Origin: Pseudomonadota bacterium
GTDB lineage: Bacteria > Pseudomonadota > Gammaproteobacteria > Xanthomonadales > Xanthomonadaceae
NCBI GenBank assembly: GCA_023423855.1
Contig: JAFAEU010000190.1
Span: forward strand, 1-10,984
Direction: 5' to 3'
Length of the DNA stretch: 10,984 nt
Part shown: positions 1-6,589 of the stretch, piece after piece
How the letters are laid out: the number at the start of each line of letters is the position of its first letter
How positions within the stretch are numbered: position 1 is the stretch's first letter
Translations under genes and position numbers: made by a program
The notes under the pieces: generated by a model
Database searches by the model: none
What the model was told of the DNA's origin: nothing
The model's input: only the letters and a program-made list of their open reading frames with translations

Positions 1-2341
1 TGATCGACTGGTCGACGTGGCGCTGGCGGCGCGCGTTCTGGCGCACGCTGGCGAACTGGTCGACCTTGTACGCGCCCTTCTCGTAGTAGGGCCAGGTCTC
101 CAGCGACAGCCCCGGCGCGGCCACCGGCCGGCGGTAGTCCTTCTTCTCCTCGTAGTAGAACGCGGAGTAGATCGGGTCGATCGAGGCGGTACTGCCTGCG
201 ATCTGCGCGGTCGACATGTTCGGCGCCACCGCCAGCAGCCAGCCGTTGCGCACGCCGTTGACCGCCACCTGCGCCGACAGCTCCAGCCATGGCGGACTGT
301 TGTAGTCGCGCGCGCGGAAGTACTCGCCGTTGTGCCAGTCGCTGCCGAGGAAGGCGCTGTAGGTGCCCTTCTCCCTGGCCAGTTCCATGCTCGCCTGCAC
401 GGTGAGGAAGTTGATCCGTTCGTACAGTTCGTCGCTGAAATCCTCCGCTTCGGGCGAATTCCAGTGGATGCCCTTCTGCGCCAGCAGGTGGTGCCAGCCG
501 AACGTGCCCAGGCCGATCGCGCGGTACTTGCGGTTGGTGATCGTGGCCTGCGGCACCGGCAGGTCGTTGAGGTCGATCACGTTGTCGAGCATGCGCACCT
601 GGATCGGGATCAGGCGCTCGAGCACGTCGGTGATCAGGTCGCCCTGGTCCTCCTGCGGCAGCACGGCGCGGCCGAGGTTGACCGAGGACAGGTTGCAGAC
701 CACGAAGTCGCCGGCCTGCCGGGTGGTGACGATCTGGTTGCCCGAGATGATCTCCTGCATCATCCGCGTCGGGCTCATGTTCTGCAGGATCTCGGTGCAC
801 AGGTTGGACGAATACACCATGCCGGCGTGCTTGTTCGGGTTCTTCCGGTTGACCTCGTCGCGGTAGAACATGAACGGGTTGCCGGTCTCGAGCTGGCTGA
901 CCATGATCCGCTTGAAGATGTCGATGGCCTTGACGGTCTTGCGCGCGATGCGCTCGTCGGCCACGACCTCCTCGTACTTCTTGCGGAACGTGCCCTCGCC
1001 CCTCGACTCGTCGAAGAAGTCCTGCAGGTACCAGCCCTTGACCCGCTTCACCTCGTGCGGGTCGAACAGGTACCAGTCGCCGCGGCGCTCGACGGCCTCC
1101 ATGAACAGGTCGGGGATGCAGACCGAGGTGAACACGTCGTGCGCGCGCAGGCGCTGGTCGCCGTTGTTCAGGCGCAGGTCGAGGAAGGCCTCGATGTCGC
1201 GGTGCCAGATGTCGAGGTAGACCGCGACCGCGCCCTTGCGCTGGCCGAGCTGGTCCACCGACACCGCGGTGTTGTTGAGCTGCTTGATCCACGGCACCAC
1301 GCCGCCCGACGAATTGGGCACGCCGCGGATCGCCGAACCCGACGAGCGCACGTAGCCCAGGTAGGCGCCCACGCCGCCGCCACCCTTGGACACGCGCGCG
1401 ATGTCGGTGTTGGAGTCGTAGATGCCCTGCAGCGAATCATCGACGGTGTCGATGAAGCACGAGGACAGCTGGCCGCCGATCTTGCCGGCGTTCTGCAGCG
1501 TCGGCGTCGCGACGGTCATGTACAGGTTCGACAGCGCCCAGTAGGCCTCGCCGACCAGCTGCATGCGGCGCTCGCGCGGCTTTTCGTCCTGCATGAGATA
1601 GAGCGCGATCGTCAGCCAGCGCTCCTGCGGCAGTTCGTACACCGCGCGCGAGGTGTCGGTGGCGAGGTAGCGCGTGGCCAGCAGGTACAGGCCGTTGTAG
1701 GCGAACAGCTTGTCGCGCTCCGGGTCGATCATCTTCCCGGCCTCGACCAGCTCCTCCTTCGAGTACGCGCGCAGGATGTCGTTGGAATAGACGTTGCGGT
1801 CGGCCAGGCTCTCCTGCAGGCCGACGTAGGAGCCGTATTTCTGCTCGGTGTCGTAGAAGCGGTTGCGGCTGGCGCGCTTGTACAGGCGGTGCAGGTACAG
1901 GCGCGCGGCGAAAACCTCCCACTCCGGCGCGGCGACGTCGACGCGCGCCTCGGCTTCGCGGATCAGGTGGTCGACGAGGTCGTCGGCGTTGACCGCGTCC
2001 TTGCGCTCGACGAAGCCGAACACGCTGCGCTTGTAGTCGGCGATCTCGAGCTGCGGGAATTCGGCGTGGACGCGGTCGATGGCGCGCTCCAGGCGCGCGC
2101 GGTCGTAGGGGATCCGGCGGTTGCCGGCTTCCTTGGTGATCCAGGTGGCCACGTCCTGGTCGGCGGTGGCGGTGTCGGGCATGTCGGTGGTTCTCGGCGC
2201 CGGGATGGCGTCGTCGCTGTCGACGGGCTCCGGGGCGATGGCGGCCGCGGGCTTCGCGGCCGGAGTTGCTGCGGTGGCGGCGGCGTCTGCCGCCGTCGGT
2301 TCGATGGCCGGTTCTGCGGCCGGGGTGTTGTTGTTGCTCAT
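1..2341 (-). CDS. nrdA: Class Ia ribonucleoside-diphosphate reductase, alpha (catalytic) subunit, 3' end outside window
   Basis: This gene encodes the large subunit of the oxygen-dependent ribonucleotide reductase. The enzyme reduces ribonucleoside diphosphates to deoxyribonucleotides in the cytoplasm, using a radical generated by the NrdB subunit. About 780 codons are visible and the frame runs open off the left edge. The reading begins MSNNNTPAAE and has an Ala/Pro-rich stretch of about 60 residues. An ATP-cone follows (about residues 65-155), then the ten-stranded barrel. Catalytic landmarks are present: Cys295 in GGQLSSCFIDT (like E. coli Cys225), the Asn-Leu-Cys-Thr-Glu motif with Asn513, Cys515 and Glu517 (like Asn437/Cys439/Glu441), and Cys549 in FVVCNLSS (like Cys462). 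The two C-terminal thioredoxin-interacting cysteines should lie beyond position 1, as should nrdB if the usual order holds. The start is set by GGAGGA at 2350-2345, three bases before ATG. An internal Met at codon 54 has no comparable site. Upstream are a promoter, NrdR boxes and a cobalamin riboswitch. Confidence 0.96.
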   Translation of the reverse strand, partial: MSNNNTPAAEPAIEPTAADAAATAATPAAKPAAAIAPEPVDSDDAIPAPRTTDMPDTATADQDVATWITKEAGNRRIPYDRARLERAIDRVHAEFPQLEIADYKRSVFGFVERKDAVNADDLVDHLIREAEARVDVAAPEWEVFAARLYLHRLYKRASRNRFYDTEQKYGSYVGLQESLADRNVYSNDILRAYSKEELVEAGKMIDPERDKLFAYNGLYLLATRYLATDTSRAVYELPQERWLTIALYLMQDEKPRERRMQLVGEAYWALSNLYMTVATPTLQNAGKIGGQLSSCFIDTVDDSLQGIYDSNTDIARVSKGGGGVGAYLGYVRSSGSAIRGVPNSSGGVVPWIKQLNNTAVSVDQLGQRKGAVAVYLDIWHRDIEAFLDLRLNNGDQRLRAHDVFTSVCIPDLFMEAVERRGDWYLFDPHEVKRVKGWYLQDFFDESRGEGTFRKKYEEVVADERIARKTVKAIDIFKRIMVSQLETGNPFMFYRDEVNRKNPNKHAGMVYSSNLCTEILQNMSPTRMMQEIISGNQIVTTRQAGDFVVCNLSSVNLGRAVLPQEDQGDLITDVLERLIPIQVRMLDNVIDLNDLPVPQATITNRKYRAIGLGTFGWHHLLAQKGIHWNSPEAEDFSDELYERINFLTVQASMELAREKGTYSAFLGSDWHNGEYFRARDYNSPPWLELSAQVAVNGVRNGWLLAVAPNMSTAQIAGSTASIDPIYSAFYYEEKKDYRRPVAAPGLSLETWPYYEKGAYKVDQFASVRQNARRQRHVDQSI

Positions 2342-2344
2342 GCG

Positions 2345-2392
2345 TCCTCCACGCGTCGCGCACACGTCCGGCCTGTCCCCCGCAGGCGGAGG
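2345..2392 (-). promoter_or_regulatory. Possible Shine-Dalgarno sequestering element in the nrdA leader
   Basis: The nrdA ribosome binding site lies within GTGGAGG (2352-2346). The leader segment CCTCCGC (2392-2386) can pair with all seven of these bases, one pair being G-U, across a loop of about 33 nt. The same segment can instead fold onto the adjacent GCGGGGG (2383-2377) as a tight hairpin that would leave the ribosome site free. The two folds exclude each other, which is the layout expected of a riboswitch expression platform acting on translation. This rests only on visible complementarity. GC-rich leaders form such pairings by chance, so the call is tentative. Confidence 0.3.
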
Positions 2393-2424
2393 CCCGGATC
2401 GTCAGGTTGAAAAAGCGGCGTCGC

Positions 2425-2454
2425 AAAAGCGGGGACTGCGCGAACGGCGCCCCG
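2425..2454 (-). terminator. Weak candidate intrinsic terminator/attenuator between riboswitch and nrdA
   Basis: On the minus strand CGGGG (2454-2450) can pair with CCCCG (2434-2430). A smaller GCG/CGC hairpin may form inside the loop. A C and then four T residues (2428-2425) follow, and a second short run of five T residues lies about a dozen bases further on. The position, about 70-100 nt after the riboswitch core and about 85 nt before the nrdA start, suits an attenuator. The stem is short and the T tract poor, so it is only a candidate alternative to the ribosome-site sequestering fold. Confidence 0.25.
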
Positions 2455-2525
2455 GTCCTGCGTCGCCAGCCCTCTCCCCCCGGAGATCCCGCGGCCGGCA
2501 CCGCGCGGCGTGCAGGCGCGCGGCT

Positions 2526-2729
2526 GTCGGCAGGTCTTCGGACTCACGGGCACGGAAGGCTGGCCTTCCACCTTGTCCGCCGCTTCCCGGAAGCCTTGGC
2601 TCCAGTGCTGATGGCGGGTTCGTTCCCGTTTACCGCTGCGGGGCAGTGCCGGAATGGCCGCGGACCCTTGCGGGCGCGGCGTCACCGGCTTCCCTTTTCA
2701 TCCTCCGGCGTGGGGCTGGAGGAACCGAC
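2526..2729 (-). promoter_or_regulatory. Cobalamin (B12) riboswitch in the nrdA leader
   Basis: The minus-strand leader carries the conserved parts of the adenosylcobalamin riboswitch in order. A closing P1 helix pairs GTCGG (2729-2725) with CCGAC (2530-2526). A TCCTCC/GGAGGA helix leads into GATGAAAAGGGAAGCCGGTG (2702-2683). CTGCCCCGCAGCGGTAA lies near 2646-2630, and AGCACTGGAGCC and the GGGAAGC region follow at about 2610-2580. The 3' B12 box GAGTCCGAAGACCTGCCG (2545-2528) fits the family consensus rAGYCMGgAgaCCkGCC with one soft mismatch. The element starts at about the predicted transcript start and is followed by about 180 nt of leader before nrdA. Riboswitches of this family bind cobalamin and usually reduce expression of the downstream gene. 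Here that would silence the B12-independent reductase when B12 is plentiful. The orientation fits nrdA and not the divergent receptor gene. Confidence 0.93.
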
Positions 2730-2731
2730 GG

Positions 2732-2747
2732 GCACAACATAGTGGGG
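2732..2747 (-). promoter_or_regulatory. NrdR box, proximal (overlaps -10)
   Basis: The plus-strand reading is GCACAACATAGTGGGG. It matches about 11 of 16 positions of the palindromic NrdR consensus acaCwAtATaTwGtgt. It covers the -10 element of the nrdA promoter. Its centre is 32 bp from that of the distal box, with a 16-bp gap, which is the spacing known for paired NrdR boxes. Alone it would be a moderate match; the pairing makes it convincing. NrdR is an ATP-cone/zinc-finger repressor of reductase genes that responds to adenine nucleotide status. Confidence 0.75.
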
Positions 2748-2764
2748 TGTAATCGAACCGTCAA
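2736..2764 (-). promoter_or_regulatory. Sigma70-type promoter for nrdA
   Basis: The -35 element is TTGACG (2764-2759, five of six consensus bases). A 17-bp spacer separates it from the -10 element TATGTT (2741-2736, four of six). The predicted start is about 2729-2730, at the first base of the riboswitch P1 helix, giving a leader of about 388 nt. Both hexamers are touched by the two NrdR boxes, so bound NrdR would block polymerase. It is among the few AT-rich patches in this intergenic region. Confidence 0.75.
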
Positions 2765-2779
2765 CACCAAATATTGTGT
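2764..2779 (-). promoter_or_regulatory. NrdR box, distal (upstream of -35)
   Basis: The minus-strand reading is ACACAATATTTGGTGT. It agrees with the NrdR consensus acaCwAtATaTwGtgt at 14 of 16 positions and is one of the clearest regulatory sites in the window. It abuts the -35 hexamer by one shared base and pairs with the proximal box three helical turns away. NrdR boxes of this kind are standard upstream of class I, II and III reductase operons in proteobacteria. Confidence 0.87.
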
Positions 2780-2803
2780 GGAACAGCAAATCGGATGTTC
2801 CAC
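2778..2803. repeat. Inverted repeat upstream of the nrdA promoter
   Basis: GTGGAACA (2778-2785) and TGTTCCAC (2796-2803) are perfect 8-bp arms around a 10-bp spacer. The repeat overlaps the distal NrdR box by two bases. Each arm reads outward as a degenerate DnaA-box-like sequence: TGTTCCACA against TTATCCACA, 7 of 9, on the minus strand, and 6 of 9 on the plus strand. It may be an operator for a dimeric regulator or an activator site for nrdA. No regulator can be named with confidence. Confidence 0.5.
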
Positions 2804-3089
2804 GTCGCCCGCGGAGCGGCAGGCCTTCCGCCGCCGCCCTGGACCGGGCGATCCGCCCGGCTCCCGGCGCCGCCGCGGGGACGCCGGCCGTGGACTGAAT
2901 CCGCCGGCGCGGGGCGTGGACGCGTCGTCGCCGCCGCCGGACGGCGGGCCCGGAATGCATTGGCCTGATCGCGACGGCATGCGGCCCTCGTGATGCAACT
3001 GATTCGCGTTACCGGGCCCATATTCGAAACGTCAGGGTGGGAGGAACCCGACCACAATTCCGCTGTTCCAGACCGACTTGGGGAGACAG
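2804..3089. other. Intergenic region between the nrdA control region and the receptor gene
   Basis: This is GC-rich, non-coding sequence. I find no gene and no convincing promoter. CATATT near 3019-3024 is a possible -10 for the receptor gene but has no good -35. I looked for a Fur operator upstream of the receptor and saw no acceptable match. The best stretch, around 2991-3010, fits fewer than half of the consensus positions. The receptor's ribosome binding site is at 3080-3085. Confidence 0.5.
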
Positions 3090-5237
3090 ATGAACATCGT
3101 CAACGAATACACGAACAGCCTGCGCCGTCGCCGCATGCTGGCCACGTCGATCGCACTGGCGCTGCTGCCGGCGTTTGCCGCGCATGCGCAGGAACGCCCG
3201 TCCGATGCGGTCGAGCTCGACCGCATCGTCGTCTCGGCGCCGAACTACGTGCCGTCGGGCAGCATGACCGCGACCAAGTCGTCCGCTCCGCTGATCGAGA
3301 CCCCGCAGTCGATCTCGGTGGTCACCCGCGACCAGATCGACCTGCTCGGCTTCAACGACGTGCAGCAGGCCATCCGCTATACCGCCGGCATCGTCGGCGA
3401 GAATTACGGCCCCGACCTGCGCTACGACTTCCTCACCCTGCGCGGCTTCACCCCGAAGCAGTACATCGACGGCCTGCAGGCCCCGATCAGCACCACCATC
3501 TTCAACGTCGGCGCCGACCTGTACGGCTTCCAGGAAGTGGACGTGCTCAAGGGTCCGGCCGCGGTGCTGTACGGCAACTCGCCGCCGGGCGGCATCTACA
3601 ACCTCACCAGCCGCCGCGCCGAGGAGACGCTCGGCGGCGAGCTCGGCGTGCAGTTCGGCAGCGACGACTACAAGCAGGTGCAAGGCACGGTCACCGGTTC
3701 GCTGGCCGACGGCCTGAGCGCGCGCGCGACGCTGCTGTACCGCGACCGCGGTTCGCAGACCGAGCACGTGACCGGCGAGCGCACCTATTTCGCGCCGACC
3801 TTCACCTGGAAGATCGGCGAGAACACCAGCCTGACCGGCCTGGCCTACTACCAGAAGGACGCCAACACCGGCGACACCAACGGTTTCCTGCCGGCGCACG
3901 GCACGCGGCTGGGCAACCCCCACGGCGTGATCCCGCGCGGGCGCAACCTGGGCGAGCCCGACTACAACAGCTACGACCGCACCCAGACCGCGATCGGCTG
4001 GGACTTCAACCACGCCTTCAGCGATCGCGTCAGCTTCCAGCAGAACGCGAAGTGGTACGAGTACGAGGAGTTCCAGAAGGTCGTCTATTCCACCGGCCTG
4101 CAGGAGGACATGCGCACGGTCAACCGCGCCAGCTATCCGTACGCCGAGGACGTGGACGGCTTCGCGATCGACAGCCGGTTCACGCTGAAGCTCGGCGGCG
4201 ACGGCGTGCGGCACACGGTGCTGGCCGGCTACGACTACCGCGACCTGGAGAACTTCGCGCGGTTCGGCTTCGCCGGCGCGCCGTCGCTGGATGCCTTCGA
4301 TCCGGTCTACGGCGCGGCGCCGATCGTCACGCCGGAGCTGGCCTTCATCTTCAACGACCAGCGCGTGAAGCAGTCCGGGCTCTACGTGCAGGACCAGATC
4401 AAGGCCGGCAGGCTCGTCGTCACCCTCAGCGGGCGCTACGACGACGTCAAGCTGCACGACAACCAGGGTGGCGCCACCACCAAGCAGGACGAGTTCACCT
4501 ATCGCGCCGGCGTGAACTACGTGTTCGACGGCGGCTGGGCACCGTACGCGAGCTACGGCACCTCGTTCGAACCGGTCCTGGGCACGGATTCGGAAACCGG
4601 CGAGGGCTTCAAGCCCAGCACCAGCACGCAGGTCGAGGCCGGCGTGAAGTTCGACGCGCGCGGGCTGCCCAGCGGCGTGCGCCTGTTCGCGACCGCCGCG
4701 CTGTTCCGGATCGAACAGGACAACCTGGTCAGCGTGCAGTCCGGGCAAACGCCGATGTTCGGTCGCCAGCTCGGCGAGGTCGAGGCCAAGGGCGGCGAAC
4801 TGGAGGTCGTGGCGCGCATCCACGACCAGTGGAGCATCAACGCCTCCTACAGCTATACCAGCACCGAGGTCGTGCGCGACGCGGGCGGCTTCGCCACCGG
4901 CGATCCGCTGCCGACCACGCCCGAGCACAAGCTCACCGCGTTCGTCGACTACACCTTCCAGCAGGGCAGCCTGGCCGGACTGGGCTTCGGCCTCGGCGGA
5001 CGCTATCTCAGCGAATCCGCGGGCGGCCTGGTCGACCAGTGGAACCCGGAGGTGATCTACGCCAAGCCGACCACGATCTGGGACGCCATCGTGCACTACG
5101 ACCGCCACAACTGGCGCTTCGCGCTCAACGCGACCAACCTGTTCGACAAGGAATACGTGGGGCGCTGCGCCAGCGTGGCCAACTGCATCTACGGCCAGGG
5201 CCGGCAGCTCATCGCCACGATCAGCTGGAGGCTGTGA
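3090..5237 (+). CDS. TonB-dependent siderophore receptor
   Basis: This is a 715-residue outer-membrane receptor for energized uptake of a chelated metal, most likely a ferric siderophore. A signal peptide (arginine cluster 12-15, hydrophobic core, AHA|QE cleavage after about residue 33) precedes a TonB-box-like DRIVVSAP at 44-51. The plug domain (about 60-180) contains TPQSISVVTR, RYDFLTLRGF, YIDGLQ and LKGPAAVLYGNSPPGGIYN. These are the signatures of the ferrichrome/FhuA-FoxA-FpvA type rather than of BtuB. The rest is a beta barrel, with a two-cysteine segment GRCASVANCIYGQGR near the end, as in other siderophore receptors. The protein ends ISWRL rather than with an aromatic residue. ATG at 3090 is preferred over TTG at 3078 because GGGGAG (3080-3085) lies four bases before it. 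It is divergent from nrdA and upstream of a YncE-like gene. The ligand cannot be read from sequence. The B12 riboswitch points the other way and does not control it. Confidence 0.93.
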   Translation: MNIVNEYTNSLRRRRMLATSIALALLPAFAAHAQERPSDAVELDRIVVSAPNYVPSGSMTATKSSAPLIETPQSISVVTRDQIDLLGFNDVQQAIRYTAGIVGENYGPDLRYDFLTLRGFTPKQYIDGLQAPISTTIFNVGADLYGFQEVDVLKGPAAVLYGNSPPGGIYNLTSRRAEETLGGELGVQFGSDDYKQVQGTVTGSLADGLSARATLLYRDRGSQTEHVTGERTYFAPTFTWKIGENTSLTGLAYYQKDANTGDTNGFLPAHGTRLGNPHGVIPRGRNLGEPDYNSYDRTQTAIGWDFNHAFSDRVSFQQNAKWYEYEEFQKVVYSTGLQEDMRTVNRASYPYAEDVDGFAIDSRFTLKLGGDGVRHTVLAGYDYRDLENFARFGFAGAPSLDAFDPVYGAAPIVTPELAFIFNDQRVKQSGLYVQDQIKAGRLVVTLSGRYDDVKLHDNQGGATTKQDEFTYRAGVNYVFDGGWAPYASYGTSFEPVLGTDSETGEGFKPSTSTQVEAGVKFDARGLPSGVRLFATAALFRIEQDNLVSVQSGQTPMFGRQLGEVEAKGGELEVVARIHDQWSINASYSYTSTEVVRDAGGFATGDPLPTTPEHKLTAFVDYTFQQGSLAGLGFGLGGRYLSESAGGLVDQWNPEVIYAKPTTIWDAIVHYDRHNWRFALNATNLFDKEYVGRCASVANCIYGQGRQLIATISWRL

Positions 5238-5254
5238 CGCCGGCGGCGGCGGGC

Positions 5255-5280
5255 AGCCCGGCCGATGCAACGGCCGGGCT
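5255..5280 (+). terminator. Hairpin terminator after the receptor gene
   Basis: AGCCCGGCCG (5255-5264) and CGGCCGGGCT (5271-5280) form a perfect 10-bp stem around the 6-nt loop ATGCAA, starting 17 bp after the receptor stop codon. No T tract follows (TTGCCG), so it is either a weak or Rho-assisted terminator or a 3'-end stabilising hairpin. It suggests that the receptor message mostly ends here and that the next gene has its own or read-through expression. Confidence 0.65.
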
Positions 5281-5505
5281 TGCCGAAGCGCGATCGGTGC
5301 CCCGCCCGCAACGGACTGGCGCGCACTCGTCGCGTTCCGCCCGATCGTGACCCGGATCGCCGCAAGTCGGGCACCGAATGGATAAGCCGCCGCGCGCCGC
5401 AGGCGGCAAGCTGCCGCGACCGTCAGCTTCGCATCAGGCGCCTTCGGGCCCAATGGCGTCCTGCCGGGCCACTCCATGTCCTGCACACATCGAGGGAGTC
5501 AATCC
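5281..5505 (+). other. Intergenic region upstream of the YncE-like gene
   Basis: No gene is seen here. An imperfect hairpin (CAGGCGCC at 5435-5442 against GGCGTCCTG at 5455-5463, one bulged T) precedes the ribosome binding site GGGAG (5494-5498). No clear sigma70 promoter or Fur operator was found, so whether the downstream gene has a separate promoter is open. Confidence 0.4.
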
Positions 5506-6555
5506 ATGACGCTACGTTCCGGCCTGATCGCGGCCACCGCCGCGGCCTGCATGGCGGCGCTCGCGCCGGCGCATGCCGGCGACCTGCTCTATACGCTCAC
5601 CGACACGGTCACCCTGCCCAGCACCGATAGCGGCTGGGACTACATCAAGATGGAGCCGGGCAGCAATCGGCTGTTCATGGCGCGCGACAAGGACGGGCTG
5701 ACTGTGTTCGACGTCGACGCCAACAAGGCGATCGCCACCGTTGGCAATTCCGTCGGCGCCAACGGGCCGCTGCTGCTGCCGCAGTACAACCGCGGCTACG
5801 TGGCCATGACCGACGGTTCGTTCCTCAGTTTCGAGCTGGATTCGCTCAAGCCCATCGCGCGGCTGCAGCTGGACGGCAACGGCGGCATCAACAGCGCCAT
5901 CCATGATCCGCTCACGAGGCGCATCCACGCCATCGTCGGCACGCGGCCCAGCGAATCGACCTGGTACACGCTCGACGCGGCCAGCGGCAAGCTGCTCGGC
6001 AGCAGGACCTTTCCGTTCCGGAAGATGGACGACCCCGCGACCGACGGCAAGGGTCGCTTGTTCGCACCCGCGCGACGGGACAACCTGATCCTGGTGCTGG
6101 ATTCGGAGACGCTGGACGAGCAGGCCCGCTGGACGGTGCCGTGCAACGTCTCCAAGGTCCGCTACCAGGCGCACAGCCACCGGATCCTCGGCGCATGCGC
6201 GGGCGACAATCCGATGTTCTTCGCGCTGGACCCGGACAGCGGCCGGGTGGTGGCCAGCCTGCCCATCGGCGACGGCATCGACGGCTTCGCCATCGACGAA
6301 GGGCGCAAGCGCATCGTCACCTCGAACTACGAAGGCACGCTGACCGTGATCCGCCAGGACGGGCCGGACAGCTATTCGCTGGCCGGGACGGTGTCCACCC
6401 TGCCCCGGGCGCGCATGATGACGATGGACGAGCGTACCGGGAGGCTGTTCGTGGTCACCGCCCGCTTCACGCTGGGTCCGCCGGATGCCAGCGGCGCGAC
6501 AGCGGCCACATACCATCCCGACAGTTTTGTCGTCCTGACCTATGCGCCGCAGTGA
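5506..6555 (+). CDS. Secreted YncE-like beta-propeller protein
   Basis: This is a 349-residue exported protein. The signal peptide MTLRSGLIAATAAACMAALAPAHA is predicted to be cleaved before GDLLYTL (after residue 24). The mature part is built of repeated blades with motifs such as NRLFMARDKDGLTVFDV, RGYVAMTDGSFLSFEL, GRLFAPARRDNLILVLD, FFALDPDSGRVVASLPI and GTLTVIRQDG. These typify WD40/YVTN-type propellers of the YncE family. No catalytic residues are evident, and the role is probably binding or scaffolding in the periplasm. ATG at 5506 was chosen over ATG at 5476 because GAGGGAG lies seven bases before it and the signal peptide then sits at the N-terminus. It follows a TonB receptor gene, as yncE neighbours yncD in E. 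coli, where yncE is iron-repressed. A link to metal uptake here is inference. It is convergent with the porin gene, with 34 bp between stops. Confidence 0.85.
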   Translation: MTLRSGLIAATAAACMAALAPAHAGDLLYTLTDTVTLPSTDSGWDYIKMEPGSNRLFMARDKDGLTVFDVDANKAIATVGNSVGANGPLLLPQYNRGYVAMTDGSFLSFELDSLKPIARLQLDGNGGINSAIHDPLTRRIHAIVGTRPSESTWYTLDAASGKLLGSRTFPFRKMDDPATDGKGRLFAPARRDNLILVLDSETLDEQARWTVPCNVSKVRYQAHSHRILGACAGDNPMFFALDPDSGRVVASLPIGDGIDGFAIDEGRKRIVTSNYEGTLTVIRQDGPDSYSLAGTVSTLPRARMMTMDERTGRLFVVTARFTLGPPDASGATAATYHPDSFVVLTYAPQ

Positions 6556-6589
6556 CCAAGCTTGCCTGGGACGCCGGCGGCCGCGCGCG

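Noticed and set aside
17..2410. 797-codon open frame on the plus strand opposite nrdA
   Set aside because: It is the antisense shadow of nrdA in GC-rich DNA, where stop codons are rare. Its product is an Arg/Val/Asp/His-rich string with no domain, while the minus strand has all reductase motifs.
2526..2729. Cobalamin riboswitch as a regulator of the adjacent TonB receptor, making it a BtuB-like B12 transporter
   Set aside because: The riboswitch reads on the minus strand, toward nrdA. The receptor is transcribed in the opposite direction and has siderophore-receptor plug motifs.
2121..3057. Several overlapping open frames in the nrdA leader and intergenic region (90-290 codons)
   Set aside because: They overlap the riboswitch and promoter, are rich in Arg/Pro/Gly/Ala and have no ribosome sites or domains.
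2960..3060. Possible Fur box upstream of the siderophore receptor
   Set aside because: The best alignment, near 2991-3010, matches fewer than half of the 19 consensus positions, so it is not distinguishable from chance.
3009..5486. 825-codon open frame on the minus strand opposite the TonB receptor
   Set aside because: This is again a GC-driven shadow. It is repetitive Val/Ala/Gly/Arg/Asp sequence without motifs, and the plus strand encodes an unmistakable receptor.
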